From the NCBI GenBank assembly GCA_002482545.1, contig DLGF01000006.1, positions 62,001 to 126,000 of the forward strand: 64,000 bases of DNA. The letters are read 5' to 3'. This DNA comes from Sporomusaceae bacterium UBA7701 (GTDB taxonomy: Bacteria > Bacillota > Negativicutes > Sporomusales > UBA7701). The position numbers were made by a program, and so were the translations under genes. Under the pieces are notes generated by a model that was not told the DNA's origin, did not search any database, and saw only the letters and a program-made list of their open reading frames with translations. Shown one piece after another: positions 1-8,411 of the stretch (its first letter is position 1; every line of letters starts with the position of its first letter).

Positions 1-1901
1 TCCAGCACCGCAAACTGGCCGCCCTCGGTGCTGCGCCAGTCTCCCTCACCCAGCATGAACATGGCGTGGGTAAAGCCGACGATGGCATGGATGCCCGGCT
101 TGATCCGCCCGTCGGCCGTAAAGGCGGCCATTCCCTCATCCGCCTTTTGGTTCATGGCCTCTGCGGAATCATGATCATAGGCGATGAAATTTCGCGGCGT
201 GGGGCAAAACTCGACAATTCCGATCTGCGTGGGGTCCGTGGCAGCAGCATTGATATCCTGCGGCTTGGTAAAATAGATTTCCCGGCCATAGTCGCCGGCG
301 GTAATCCCGCCGCGGTTTCCTTCGGCGTCGCTGCCGCCCCGGAGCCCCACCTGGCGGAAGGCCTGGATGCTGATCCGCTCGCTGTCGTCGCCGTTGCCGA
401 AGTCAAAGGACCCGGCCCGGGCGGTCAAAATTTCCCCCAGCGGCGAAGTCACCGTCGCCTCGTCGATCAGCCGCTGATAATGGTAAAGGAAGCCATTCCG
501 GCTTGCATAATCGCCAAACCCGCCTTCGGCAGGCAGGGAATGGGCCCAGCCGTGGCGGAGATGATTCGCCCAGATTCCGTCATTGGCCGGATTGTAGGAA
601 AGCACATTGTCCGGAAGATATGGATCATAATCGGAGTGCAGATGAATCGCGTATTCATGACCCCGGGCAGACTCCTGGCGGACCGACCGGCGAATCTGCG
701 CCGCGGCCTCGGCCCACTTGCCGGTTGTCGATTGGCCCGCCGCCCAGTCGCTGGCCTTGACCAGCGGCCAGGCGATATAGTGGGTCCAGTAGGCGCCATG
801 CCGCTCCGCGATCCGGTCGAGGGCCTCCGCCTTATGGACCATCTGTACCGTCAATTCTTCCGGCTGCAGCCAGCTGTCGCGGTTGCCCCAAGCCGAACCG
901 TAGCCGGCGGAGTCAATGGCTTCCAAATCTTCCGTCATAACATAAAATACCGTACCCGGTCGGGTGTCGGACACCGACACCCGAGTCGCCTCCGGTGTCG
1001 CCTCGCCGTTGACTGCAAAGCCGAGGACCCACGGTTGGCCGAAATTGACGGCATCGGCCCGCCGGGCTTTGGTCTGCCAGGTGAGCAGACGCTTCTCGCC
1101 CGGCGCCAGATCGACGGTCTGGGTAATGTTCCCTTCAGCCGCGACGCCGAACCCATAGGGTTCAATCAAGCTCACAGCCAGGTTTTGCAGCGCGCGGCCG
1201 GTAAGGTTCTCAATCTCGGCGGAAACGGCAAGCACATCGCCGCACCGGGCGGTTGCCGTCCGGCTGCGGGGAGTGATCCGGACCGCCCGGGACGGATTAT
1301 CCTGAAGCTGAAGGGACGTGACCAGCACATGCTGCCCCTGGCCGGCTTCGACGCTCAGCCGGTAGCCGGCGGCGGGGAACGAAGATTGCGGGAACTGGGC
1401 CGCCAGGAGTTGGGCGATATTATCATCAAAGGTGATCCAGCCGCCGGCGTAGTTGGCCTGATATCGCACATCCAGCCATTTCGTCCGGTCTTCCGCCGCC
1501 GGCATCGGGCCGGTGAAAACCCAGCCGACCGTGGCGATCGGCCGTCCTCCCGGGTCGAGGGCGGCAATTTTGATCCGCCCGGTCCCCTGGGTGGACAAAA
1601 ATTGCAGACGGTAGCGGCCCTGGGTATCCGCCGAAGCGGCGGCAGTCTGGCTGTACTCCAGACTGCCGCCGCCTCCCGCGGCCAGTTCAAGAGCCGACTC
1701 AGCGCCCAGAGAGAGACCTTTTACCACCCGGACACTGTTACCGGTCCCTTCTTCCTTTATATTCGCCGGGACTCCCCAGGCCGCGGCCGCTTCCGGCGGC
1801 TGGGGAAGAAGCGGGGCGGCCGGGACCGGAGAAGCCGTCCCGCCGCAGCCCGCCGTCAGGAGCACCGCCGCCGCCAACAAAAACACGCCGAGCTTTCTCA
1901 T
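1..1901 (-). CDS. large lipoprotein, possibly polysaccharide-deacetylase-like (partial, C-terminus outside window)
   Basis: An open frame runs from an ATG at 1901 off the left edge, giving about 633 residues. The N-terminus is a lipoprotein signal with lipobox LTAGC and lipidated Cys19, so it should be anchored outside the membrane. A beta-rich region of roughly residues 60-330 follows. After it comes a stretch with MTEDLEAID and later HEYAIHLHSDYDP, which resembles the acidic and His motifs of NodB-type carbohydrate deacetylases. That family link is inference only. The stop of the preceding Yip1-type gene lies 6 bases upstream, so the two are probably cotranscribed. An open frame also exists on the plus strand here, but it lacks an SD and family features. 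The lipoprotein itself is well supported; its enzymatic role is not. Confidence 0.72.
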   Translation of the reverse strand, partial: MRKLGVFLLAAAVLLTAGCGGTASPVPAAPLLPQPPEAAAAWGVPANIKEEGTGNSVRVVKGLSLGAESALELAAGGGGSLEYSQTAAASADTQGRYRLQFLSTQGTGRIKIAALDPGGRPIATVGWVFTGPMPAAEDRTKWLDVRYQANYAGGWITFDDNIAQLLAAQFPQSSFPAAGYRLSVEAGQGQHVLVTSLQLQDNPSRAVRITPRSRTATARCGDVLAVSAEIENLTGRALQNLAVSLIEPYGFGVAAEGNITQTVDLAPGEKRLLTWQTKARRADAVNFGQPWVLGFAVNGEATPEATRVSVSDTRPGTVFYVMTEDLEAIDSAGYGSAWGNRDSWLQPEELTVQMVHKAEALDRIAERHGAYWTHYIAWPLVKASDWAAGQSTTGKWAEAAAQIRRSVRQESARGHEYAIHLHSDYDPYLPDNVLSYNPANDGIWANHLRHGWAHSLPAEGGFGDYASRNGFLYHYQRLIDEATVTSPLGEILTARAGSFDFGNGDDSERISIQAFRQVGLRGGSDAEGNRGGITAGDYGREIYFTKPQDINAAATDPTQIGIVEFCPTPRNFIAYDHDSAEAMNQKADEGMAAFTADGRIKPGIHAIVGFTHAMFMLGEGDWRSTEGGQFAVL

Positions 1902-1906
1902 AACCG

Positions 1907-2494
1907 TTACCCCGGCCAGGCCGGCAAGAAGGCCGTGCCGATCAGGGTGACCAGGGCTACAAAGGCCGCCAGCAAGGTCAGCAAGGGTGTGAGGACCACC
2001 AATATGGCTTTGGCCCCGCTCAGCTCATGGGCTCCCTTTACCGCGGACACCTCCAGCACCAAAACCCATACCATAATCCCCAGAATCCCCAATCCCAAAA
2101 AGAGAGGCATTGCTCCGGCCGGGAGCAGCATGGCCAGCACCACCAGCGGGGCAATCAGTATCCGGGGAAGCTGGGCAAAGCCGGTCGCCGCAAACAAGCC
2201 GGCAGCGCTTCCCCGTCCGCCGTAGAATTCGGCGATGAGATGCAGCACCGCCGAGCTGACGAACCAAAAGAACAGTCCCCCGAAAAGCTGGAGGAGGAGG
2301 ATCACCGGGTAAAATTTGCCGATCCCCGCAGCCTGGGCCGGATAATAACCCGCCACCGCCGGAATCAGCGTGCTGAGCAGAAATGCCGCCAGCGCTTGTC
2401 CGCAAAGCCTTTGGCCGGCTATTAGGCGCATTGCGGCCCCCGGCTGAAAAAGAACATCATAAACATTTTCCAAAAACCGTCCCATCGCCGTCAC
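1907..2494 (-). CDS. Yip1-family membrane protein
   Basis: A 195-residue protein with about five hydrophobic membrane segments. The N-terminal pattern (a short amphipathic stretch containing ENVYDVLFQPGAAMRLIA before the first helix) is typical of bacterial Yip1-domain proteins, whose molecular role is poorly known. The GTG start directly follows the sppA stop; an ATG three codons later is the alternative. The tight spacing to sppA upstream and the lipoprotein downstream suggests one transcript for envelope functions. Confidence 0.72.
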   Translation of the reverse strand: MTAMGRFLENVYDVLFQPGAAMRLIAGQRLCGQALAAFLLSTLIPAVAGYYPAQAAGIGKFYPVILLLQLFGGLFFWFVSSAVLHLIAEFYGGRGSAAGLFAATGFAQLPRILIAPLVVLAMLLPAGAMPLFLGLGILGIMVWVLVLEVSAVKGAHELSGAKAILVVLTPLLTLLAAFVALVTLIGTAFLPAWPG

Positions 2495-3433
2495 CTACCA
2501 TTGCTCCGGCATTGCCAGAGGAGCGGTGATCGGAAGTTCATGGCGGACTTGGCGGAAAAAGAGTTTTTCCAGACTGACTTCGTCGCCTGCGCCGAACAGC
2601 ATCGACCAGGGAGTAGTGCGGCCATATTCCTTGATCTCCGGCTTGCCTTTGATGCCGCTCAGTTGAGCCGCCCCGTCAATGGCATCGTACATCGTCCCGA
2701 ATTCGTCGATCAAACCAAGTTCCTTAGCCTGGCTGCCGGTATAAATCCTCCCGTCCGCCAGCTGCCGGACCTTCGCGGGGTCCATATGCCGTCCCTCGGC
2801 CACTACGGCAACGAATTGATTATACAGGTCGTCCACCATGCCTTGAATGATCGCCCGCTCCTCCTGGGTCATTTGCCGCTCGGGCGAAAGGATATCCTTA
2901 TGGGCTCCGCTTTTAATCTTTTCCTGGTATATTCCGATCTTTTTATACAGTTCTTCCCAATTGGCGTAAGGGATATAGACGCCGATGCTGCCGGTCATCG
3001 TCGCCGGATTGGCATAAATCTTGTCCGTCACCGCCGCCAGCCAGTAGCCGCCCGAGGCCGCCACGTCCCCCATGGAAGTGACGACGATCTTCCCGGAAGC
3101 CCGGAGTTTCTTTATCTCGGTTCCCACTTCCTGCGAGGCGGGCGCGCTGCCTCCCGGACTGTTGATGCGCAGGACGACGGCCTTGACCGCAGCATCGTCC
3201 CGGGCTTTATGGAGTTGCTTGATAATGCCGTCCGTGCCGCTGCTCTCGCCGAAAATGTCGCCTGTGCCCCGGCCGCCCATGATGACTCCTTCGACATAGA
3301 TGATCGCTATTTTTTCCACCCCGCCGGAACGGGCCTGCCGTTTCGCCGCCGGATTCCAGAACGCCGCCGCCACCAGCGAAATCAGGACCACAATCGCCAG
3401 CAGCAATACTACCGACCGTTTGAACATCTTCAT
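2495..3433 (-). CDS. sppA: signal peptide peptidase SppA (S49 family)
   Basis: A 312-residue membrane-anchored serine protease that degrades cleaved signal peptides and membrane peptides. One N-terminal transmembrane helix (about residues 8-26) is followed by the S49 core. Visible landmarks are RINSPGG (89-95), the nucleophile region DVAASGGYW (Ser127) and IKSGAHKD, containing the likely general-base lysine near 174. This Ser/Lys dyad on a single core domain matches the short Gram-positive SppA rather than the long E. coli form. ATG at 3427 is an alternative start. It appears to be first in a unit with the Yip1 and lipoprotein genes. Confidence 0.93.
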   Translation of the reverse strand: MKMFKRSVVLLLAIVVLISLVAAAFWNPAAKRQARSGGVEKIAIIYVEGVIMGGRGTGDIFGESSGTDGIIKQLHKARDDAAVKAVVLRINSPGGSAPASQEVGTEIKKLRASGKIVVTSMGDVAASGGYWLAAVTDKIYANPATMTGSIGVYIPYANWEELYKKIGIYQEKIKSGAHKDILSPERQMTQEERAIIQGMVDDLYNQFVAVVAEGRHMDPAKVRQLADGRIYTGSQAKELGLIDEFGTMYDAIDGAAQLSGIKGKPEIKEYGRTTPWSMLFGAGDEVSLEKLFFRQVRHELPITAPLAMPEQW

Positions 3434-3523
3434 CCCTGCCTTTGACTAAGTATTGGAATGGATTGGAGTTGCCGGTTCTGCCCCGTCGCTGAGTTTAGTT
3501 ATATGCAAACCACGCTTTGAGGA

Positions 3524-3563
3524 TGATCAAAAAAAGAAAACTGTTGGCTGAACCAACAGTTTC
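3524..3563 (-). terminator. intrinsic terminator downstream of pyrG and the candidate RNA
   Basis: On the minus strand AAACTGTTGG and CCAACAGTTT form a perfect 10-bp stem with a short loop, followed by TTTTCTTTTTTT. Confidence 0.85.
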
Positions 3564-3712
3564 GGCTGCCGATAAAGCCTCCTCGCGTTGCTTCCGCAAA
3601 AAGGCCTTTCTTCCGCATGCGATTTACGCATTGCCGGGCGTAGGCCACATGCTCTCCTGCCATAGCAGGGACCGGAAGGTCCACAAAGCTGTGATAGACT
3701 TATTCAACCAGC
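3564..3712 (-). ncRNA. candidate structured RNA between pyrG and sppA
   Basis: Minus-strand sequence downstream of pyrG with no convincing reading frame. The two ends pair: GCTGGTTGAATAAGTCT (3712-3696) against AGGCTTTATCGGCAGC (3580-3565), with a 2x2 internal loop, one bulged G and several G-U pairs. Inside are compact hairpins with 4-base loops: CACA/TGTG, GGACC/GGTCC, CCTGC/GCAGG and TTGC/GCAA. A strong terminator follows directly. Length and a long closing stem recall 6S RNA, but no 6S-specific motif was confirmed. A structured 3' UTR of pyrG is equally possible. Confidence 0.4.
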
Positions 3713-3736
3713 TATTATTCCAAATTAAATTGTCTG

Positions 3737-5353
3737 TTATTGTTTATTTTCCCGGCAGGAAAGCGCAGCTTTTACAAAATCCCGGAAAAGCGGATGCGGC
3801 TTGGTCGGCCGGGATTTAAACTCGGGATGGAACTGAGTGCCGAGGAACCAGGGATGATCCCTGAGTTCGAGGATTTCCACCAGCCGTCCGCTGGGAAGCG
3901 TTCCGCCGAAGATCATGCCGGCGTCGTTGAATTGTTCCCGGTACGCATTATTAAATTCAAAGCGATGCCGATGCCGTTCATAAATAATTTCGTCCTGATA
4001 GGCCGCGAAGGTGCGGGTTCCTTCCGCCACTTTGCAGGGATACACGCCGAGGCGCATCGTTCCGCCCTTTTCCTCAACCGCGATTTGCTCAGGCATCAGA
4101 TCAATGATCGGATAGGCCGTATCCGGGTTGAATTCCGTGCTGTTTGCGCCGGTCATGCCGCATACGTTGCGGGCGAATTCGATGGCGGCGCACTGCATGC
4201 CCAGACACAGTCCGAAGAAGGGAAGCTTATTCTCGCGGGCGTATTGAATGGCCTTGATCTTGCCTTCAATTCCCCGGTCGCCGAAGCCGCCGGGCACCAG
4301 GATGCCGTCCACGTCGGCGAAACAGGCTTGAAGATCATAATCAGCCGGCTCGATTTCCTCCGCATTGATCCATTTGATCTGGATCGCCGCGTCGTTGGCG
4401 ATCCCGGCATGCCGAAGGGACTCGGACACGCTCAGGTACGCATCCTGGAGGGCGACATACTTGCCGACGATGGCAATACGGGCCTGCTTGGCGGGCGCCA
4501 GAATCCGGTTGACCAACTCCCGCCATTCACTCATATCGGGTTTGCCGTTTTTCAGGCCGAGTTTTTCCAGGACAATCCGGTCCAGCCCTTCCTCTTCCAG
4601 CATCAGGGGAACCTGGTAGATGCTGGCGACGCTCTTGTTCTGGATGACCGCATTCACATCAATATCGCAGAACAGCGCGAGCTTTTCCCGCATCTCCTGC
4701 GATATTTCATGCTCGGTGCGGCAGACGATGACATCGGGATGAATGCCGATGCTCCGGAGTTCCTTGACACTGTGCTGGGTCGGTTTGGTCTTTAGCTCGC
4801 CTGCGGCTGCTATGTAGGGTATCAGGGTAACATGAATATAGGCCACATCATCGCGGCCAACTTCTTTCTTCACCTGGCGGATGGCCTCCAGGAAAGGCAG
4901 GCTCTCGATGTCGCCGACGGTGCCGCCGATTTCGGCAATCACGATATCGGCGTTATCTTCTTTCGCCACCCGGTAGAGCCGTTCCTTGATTTCATTGGTG
5001 ATATGCGGAATAACCTGTACGGTGCTGCCCAGATAATCTCCTTTGCGCTCCTTGCTGATGACTGACCAGTAAATCTTTCCGGCGGTTACGTTCGAGCTCT
5101 TGCTCAGATTAATGTCAATGAATCGTTCATAATGCCCAAGGTCGAGGTCCGTTTCCCCGCCATCTTCGGTTACGAATACCTCACCATGCTGGTAGGGACT
5201 CATGGTGCCGGGATCAATATTGATGTACGGGTCGAATTTCTGAATGGTAACCTTGAATCCCCGGCTTTTGAGAAGGCGCCCCAAAGACGCGGCGGTTATC
5301 CCCTTGCCAAGTGAAGATACAACCCCCCCGGTAACAAAGATGAACTTAGCCAT
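3737..5353 (-). CDS. pyrG: CTP synthase
   Basis: A 538-residue enzyme that aminates UTP to CTP using ATP and glutamine-derived ammonia, the last step of pyrimidine nucleotide synthesis. The N-terminal synthetase domain begins with FIFVTGGVVSSLGKG and includes DPYINIDPGTM and EIGGTVGDIE. The C-terminal class I glutaminase domain has the oxyanion strand PGGFGDRG and nucleophile Cys383 in GLCLGMQ, then the His/Glu pair in HPEF. It starts at ATG 5353 with AGGAGG eight bases upstream. Neighbourhood with rpoE is the usual Firmicute order. Confidence 0.98.
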   Translation of the reverse strand: MAKFIFVTGGVVSSLGKGITAASLGRLLKSRGFKVTIQKFDPYINIDPGTMSPYQHGEVFVTEDGGETDLDLGHYERFIDINLSKSSNVTAGKIYWSVISKERKGDYLGSTVQVIPHITNEIKERLYRVAKEDNADIVIAEIGGTVGDIESLPFLEAIRQVKKEVGRDDVAYIHVTLIPYIAAAGELKTKPTQHSVKELRSIGIHPDVIVCRTEHEISQEMREKLALFCDIDVNAVIQNKSVASIYQVPLMLEEEGLDRIVLEKLGLKNGKPDMSEWRELVNRILAPAKQARIAIVGKYVALQDAYLSVSESLRHAGIANDAAIQIKWINAEEIEPADYDLQACFADVDGILVPGGFGDRGIEGKIKAIQYARENKLPFFGLCLGMQCAAIEFARNVCGMTGANSTEFNPDTAYPIIDLMPEQIAVEEKGGTMRLGVYPCKVAEGTRTFAAYQDEIIYERHRHRFEFNNAYREQFNDAGMIFGGTLPSGRLVEILELRDHPWFLGTQFHPEFKSRPTKPHPLFRDFVKAALSCRENKQ

Positions 5354-5357
5354 ATAA

Positions 5358-5410
5358 ATATCCTCCTACACAACGGCCTCATGCTGTATTATCCCATGCA
5401 GGGCCGTAAT
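5358..5410 (-). promoter_or_regulatory. hairpin in the rpoE-pyrG intergenic leader
   Basis: Minus-strand ACGGCC and GGCCGT pair around an inner CATG/CATG stem just before the pyrG SD. In other Firmicutes the pyrG leader carries a CTP-sensitive attenuator at this place. Here no T-tract follows the hairpin, so termination is not supported and a translational or processing role would be inference. Confidence 0.3.
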
Positions 5411-5421
5411 CATATACGCTG

Positions 5422-5781
5422 CTATTCGCTTTCTTCGCTTTCGGACGCGCCCCGGTAATCCTGCTGGATTTCCGCCAGGAGTTTTTCCCGGCGCACATTG
5501 GTTTCCGACACAGTGGCAGCGGTCTCTTCAAGAGTTTTCAGCCCGCGCTGGGGCATCCACTCGGTGAGGCTCCACATGCCCTTACCCACGTGAACGAAGC
5601 GGCTATCCATATTGATCTGGGTATGTACCTCAGCTATGGCATACGCCCGGGAGTGGACCGGCTTTCCCTTGCTCTCCAGCACTTGGCCGATGAGATCCCG
5701 GAAATACATTGCTGACCCCTTGTCCGCCAAAACTTGATATGCCAAATCTACATCCGAAACAATTTTTGCCATTTCTGCCAT
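5422..5781 (-). CDS. rpoE: DNA-directed RNA polymerase subunit delta
   Basis: A 119-residue Gram-positive RNA polymerase accessory subunit that speeds enzyme recycling and affects promoter selectivity. The HARE-HTH domain covers residues about 8-95, including AYQVLADKGSAMYFRDLI and HTQINMDSRFVHVGKGMWSL. The C-terminal acidic tail is very short (SESEESE) compared with the long Asp/Glu tail of Bacillus delta. The start is set at the ATG at 5781, where GGGGGGAACTTAAT precedes it. A longer frame to 5880 exists but has no family match. Confidence 0.88.
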   Translation of the reverse strand: MAEMAKIVSDVDLAYQVLADKGSAMYFRDLIGQVLESKGKPVHSRAYAIAEVHTQINMDSRFVHVGKGMWSLTEWMPQRGLKTLEETAATVSETNVRREKLLAEIQQDYRGASESEESE

Positions 5782-5978
5782 ATTAAGTTCCCCCCGCGTT
5801 TCGCTCAAAATTACAAAGTAATATTCACCGCGAGGGAATAAAATCCTCTTTTTCGACGATGATAAACCGGCAATTCGCAATTTTTGTCGAAAGCTTCCAC
5901 TCCAGTATTTACCGGCCCGAAAGGATCAGCGGCCACCTATCGCGGCTGGCGTTCGACATGCTTCCCCATGCCGGCGAC

Positions 5979-7679
5979 TTACATCTTTTCCGGGGCGGCC
6001 ACGCCCAGTATGGCCAGCGCCGACCGCAGGACGATTTGCACGGCCAGCACCAGCCCCATCCGGGCGGCCTGGCAATCGGGCTCCGCCCCGATAATCCGGC
6101 ACTGGTTGTAAAAGGTATGGAAGAGCCCCGCCACTTCGTGGGCGTACCGCGCGATATGGTGAGGCGCCCGTTCCCGGGCCGCCTTGGCCACTTCATCGGG
6201 GTACTCGCCGAGCTTCTTGATCAGATCGACTTCGCAGCCGGCGGTCAGCGCTCCGAAAGGCATGTCCTTCACGGCCGGGACGGCGATGCCGGCTTCGGCC
6301 GCTTGGCGGAAGATGCTGGAAATCCGCGCATGGGCGTACTGGATATAAAAGACGGGATTATCACTGGTGCGGGATTTGGCCAGATCCAGGTCAAAATCCA
6401 GCTGGCTGTCAATCGACCGCATGATAAAGAAGAAGCGCGCCGCGTCCCTGCCGACCTCTTCGATCAGTTCGGCGAGGGTGACCCCCTGACCGGTGCGTTT
6501 GGACATCTTCACCAGTTCCCCGCCCTGGTACAGGCTGACCATCTGGAGGATGAGCACTTCCAGCCGGTCGGGCTGATAACCCAGCGCCGCCACGGCGGCC
6601 TTGACGCGGCTGATGTAGCCGTGGTGGTCGGCGCCCCAGATATTGATGACCCGGTCGAACCCGCGTTCAAACTTGTCGCGGTGATAGGCGATATCGGCCG
6701 CCAAATAAGTCGGAACGCCGTTGTCCCGGATAACCACCCGGTCCTTGTCGTCGCCATAATCGCTTGATTTCAGCCACAGGGCCCCGTCCTTCTCATACAT
6801 ATGGCCGCGGTCCTTCAACAGGGCGCAGGTCGCGTCAATCGCGCCGGCGGTGTGAAGGGTCCGCTCGCTGTACCAGACCTCGTAGGTTACCCCGAAGGCC
6901 GCGAGATCCTCCCGCAAAGCCGCCAGCTTCTCCGTCAAGGCCAGCTCCTTGAATACGGAAAGCCGCTCTTCCGGCGCCATGGCCAGGTACTTGTCGCCGT
7001 GGCCGTCGATAATGCGCTGGGCGGTATCGATGATGTCGCGGCCGTGATACCCGTCCTCCGGAAACGCGACGGATTGCCCCAGCAGTTCCCGGTAGCGGGC
7101 GTCGACCGAAGCCGCCAGATTGTCGATCTGGTTCCCGGCATCATTAATATAGTATTCATTGGATACATCGTACCCGGCCGCCCGCAGCAAATTGGACAGC
7201 GCGCTGCCGAACGCCGCCCCCCGCCCGTGGCCGACATGCAGCGGACCGGTGGGGTTGGCGCTTACAAACTCCACCTGGACCCTTTCCCCGCCGCCGGTCG
7301 TGGTCCGCCCGAACGCCTCGCCGGCCTCCAGGATCTCCTGCAGCAGCTCATAAAGCCAATCCGGCTTCAAATAGAAATTAATAAACCCGGGGCCGGCAAG
7401 TTTTGCTTCCGCGAGCCAAGCTAGCGCAGAAGGATCACGCTTGTCCAATTTTGCCCGGGTATTGAGCCGCTCTACGATTTTTTCCGCGATCGCCCGCGGG
7501 TTGGTTCTAGCCGCCTTGGCCAATTGCATGGCGAAATTGGAGGCAAAGTCACCAAACTCTTTTTGCGGCGGTACTTCCAGCATTACTTCAGGGAACCGGT
7601 CGGCGGGAACCGCGCCGGCCAAAGCCGCATGCCCGGCCGCCTCCCGAATCGCCTCAGCGAGCAATTCCTTGACATTCAT
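5979..7679 (-). CDS. argS: arginyl-tRNA synthetase
   Basis: A 566-residue class I synthetase charging tRNA-Arg. The N-terminal Add1 domain (about 1-110) is followed by the HIGH motif as HVGHGRG (148-154), the KMSKS region VKMSKRTGQG and a C-terminal DALR anticodon-binding domain. The start at 7679 is preceded by AGGAGGAAGAAAGC. Its first 26 bases overlap the end of the DUF1934 gene, so the two are translationally coupled. The same pair (ywiB-argS) occurs in Bacillus. Confidence 0.97.
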   Translation of the reverse strand: MNVKELLAEAIREAAGHAALAGAVPADRFPEVMLEVPPQKEFGDFASNFAMQLAKAARTNPRAIAEKIVERLNTRAKLDKRDPSALAWLAEAKLAGPGFINFYLKPDWLYELLQEILEAGEAFGRTTTGGGERVQVEFVSANPTGPLHVGHGRGAAFGSALSNLLRAAGYDVSNEYYINDAGNQIDNLAASVDARYRELLGQSVAFPEDGYHGRDIIDTAQRIIDGHGDKYLAMAPEERLSVFKELALTEKLAALREDLAAFGVTYEVWYSERTLHTAGAIDATCALLKDRGHMYEKDGALWLKSSDYGDDKDRVVIRDNGVPTYLAADIAYHRDKFERGFDRVINIWGADHHGYISRVKAAVAALGYQPDRLEVLILQMVSLYQGGELVKMSKRTGQGVTLAELIEEVGRDAARFFFIMRSIDSQLDFDLDLAKSRTSDNPVFYIQYAHARISSIFRQAAEAGIAVPAVKDMPFGALTAGCEVDLIKKLGEYPDEVAKAARERAPHHIARYAHEVAGLFHTFYNQCRIIGAEPDCQAARMGLVLAVQIVLRSALAILGVAAPEKM

Positions 7680-8103
7680 TGCTTTCTTCCTCCTGTATAT
7701 TCACCGACAGCGTGTTGAAACTCTGCCATCGGTCGTTGATCTCCAGGTCGTAGGCGACAGTCACCGAAGCCGCGCTCCCCCCATCCCGGATCGCCAACTG
7801 CTTGGTGAAAACCCCCATCTTCATGTTCCCCAAAGGCGTAACATAAGTGCTATACCGTTTCTGGCCGGCGCAAAACTCCTGTTTTTGCTCAACGGCCCCC
7901 ATGCGGAGGAGTACCATGCGGTCGGGATACAGCTTTAGCACCGTTGTGGTGCCTTCGAGTCCGGTAAGTTCGCTTTCCCGGTAGGAAATATAGCTTACGC
8001 CGTTCTTTTCGTGGCGGGTGCCAACACTGATGAATTCAATGCGGCTCTCTTCGCCGGCATCGTCGGTCTGCGTGCCGACAACCTTCACTAACACCTTTTG
8101 CAT
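7654..8103 (-). CDS. DUF1934 family protein (YwiB-like)
   Basis: A 149-residue small beta-barrel protein of the DUF1934/calycin-like family, function unknown. Residues about 8-135 fit the family: alternating short strands, VGTRHEKNGVSYISYRESE, and a Met-rich segment around DRMVLLRMGAVEQKQEF. It is upstream of and overlapping argS, and the SD AAAGGAGCG lies before ATG 8103. The conserved adjacency to argS suggests coexpression, not necessarily a role in charging. Confidence 0.87.
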   Translation of the reverse strand: MQKVLVKVVGTQTDDAGEESRIEFISVGTRHEKNGVSYISYRESELTGLEGTTTVLKLYPDRMVLLRMGAVEQKQEFCAGQKRYSTYVTPLGNMKMGVFTKQLAIRDGGSAASVTVAYDLEINDRWQSFNTLSVNIQEEESNECQGIAR

Positions 8104-8128
8104 AAGCGCTCCTTTTTAACATTACAAT

Positions 8129-8158
8129 ATTATATCCTAACTGACCGGGGTTTGCCAA
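8129..8158 (-). promoter_or_regulatory. promoter of the DUF1934-argS operon
   Basis: Minus strand -35 TTGGCA (8158-8153), 18-bp spacer, -10 TATAAT (8134-8129), about 25 bases before the start codon at 8103. Confidence 0.75.
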
Positions 8159-8411
8159 GCGATCCCTCTCCTTAAACCGCAAAATATCCAACTTTTCCTT
8201 AAGTACCCGTTTTTCCCTGGACTTGTTTTTTTACTCTCCCCGCCGCCTTCGTTTCCTATACGGCGCAAGCGGCTGAAAAAGCCGTAGCGCCGTCTTCCCG
8301 GAGGAAGAACGGCGCCTGTGTCGGATGAGGCGATAATGCCTCTCCACCATTAGTATATGCAGCCCTGCCGGAAAACATTCCGCAGGCTGGCGATAAAGGC
8401 CCATCTGCGGA
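8159..8411. other. intergenic stretch with a large GC-rich hairpin
   Basis: No gene is supported here. GCGCCGTCTTCC and GGAAGAACGGCGC (about 8289-8314) form a near-perfect stem, next to a smaller GGCTGAAAAAGCC hairpin at 8270-8282. No T-tract directly follows on either strand, so this may be a processing site or a factor-dependent end for the nuclease gene that stops at 8412. Confidence 0.45.

Noticed and set aside
66..2225. Long open frame on the plus strand across the first 2.2 kb
   Set aside because: It overlaps both the lipoprotein and the Yip1 gene, has no SD or family features, and its Gly/Arg/Pro-rich translation is typical of an antisense shadow in GC-rich DNA.
3499..3684. 61-codon minus-strand frame between pyrG and sppA
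   Set aside because: It has no SD and runs through the terminator hairpin; structured RNA explains the sequence better.
3564..3712. SRP RNA or tmRNA at the pyrG-sppA gap
   Set aside because: The GGACC-TTCC-GGTCC hairpin superficially resembles SRP sequence, but the conserved SRP domain IV loop and the tmRNA tRNA-like ends are absent.
5358..5410. pyrG intrinsic attenuator
   Set aside because: A hairpin exists but no T-tract follows it, so a terminator cannot be claimed.
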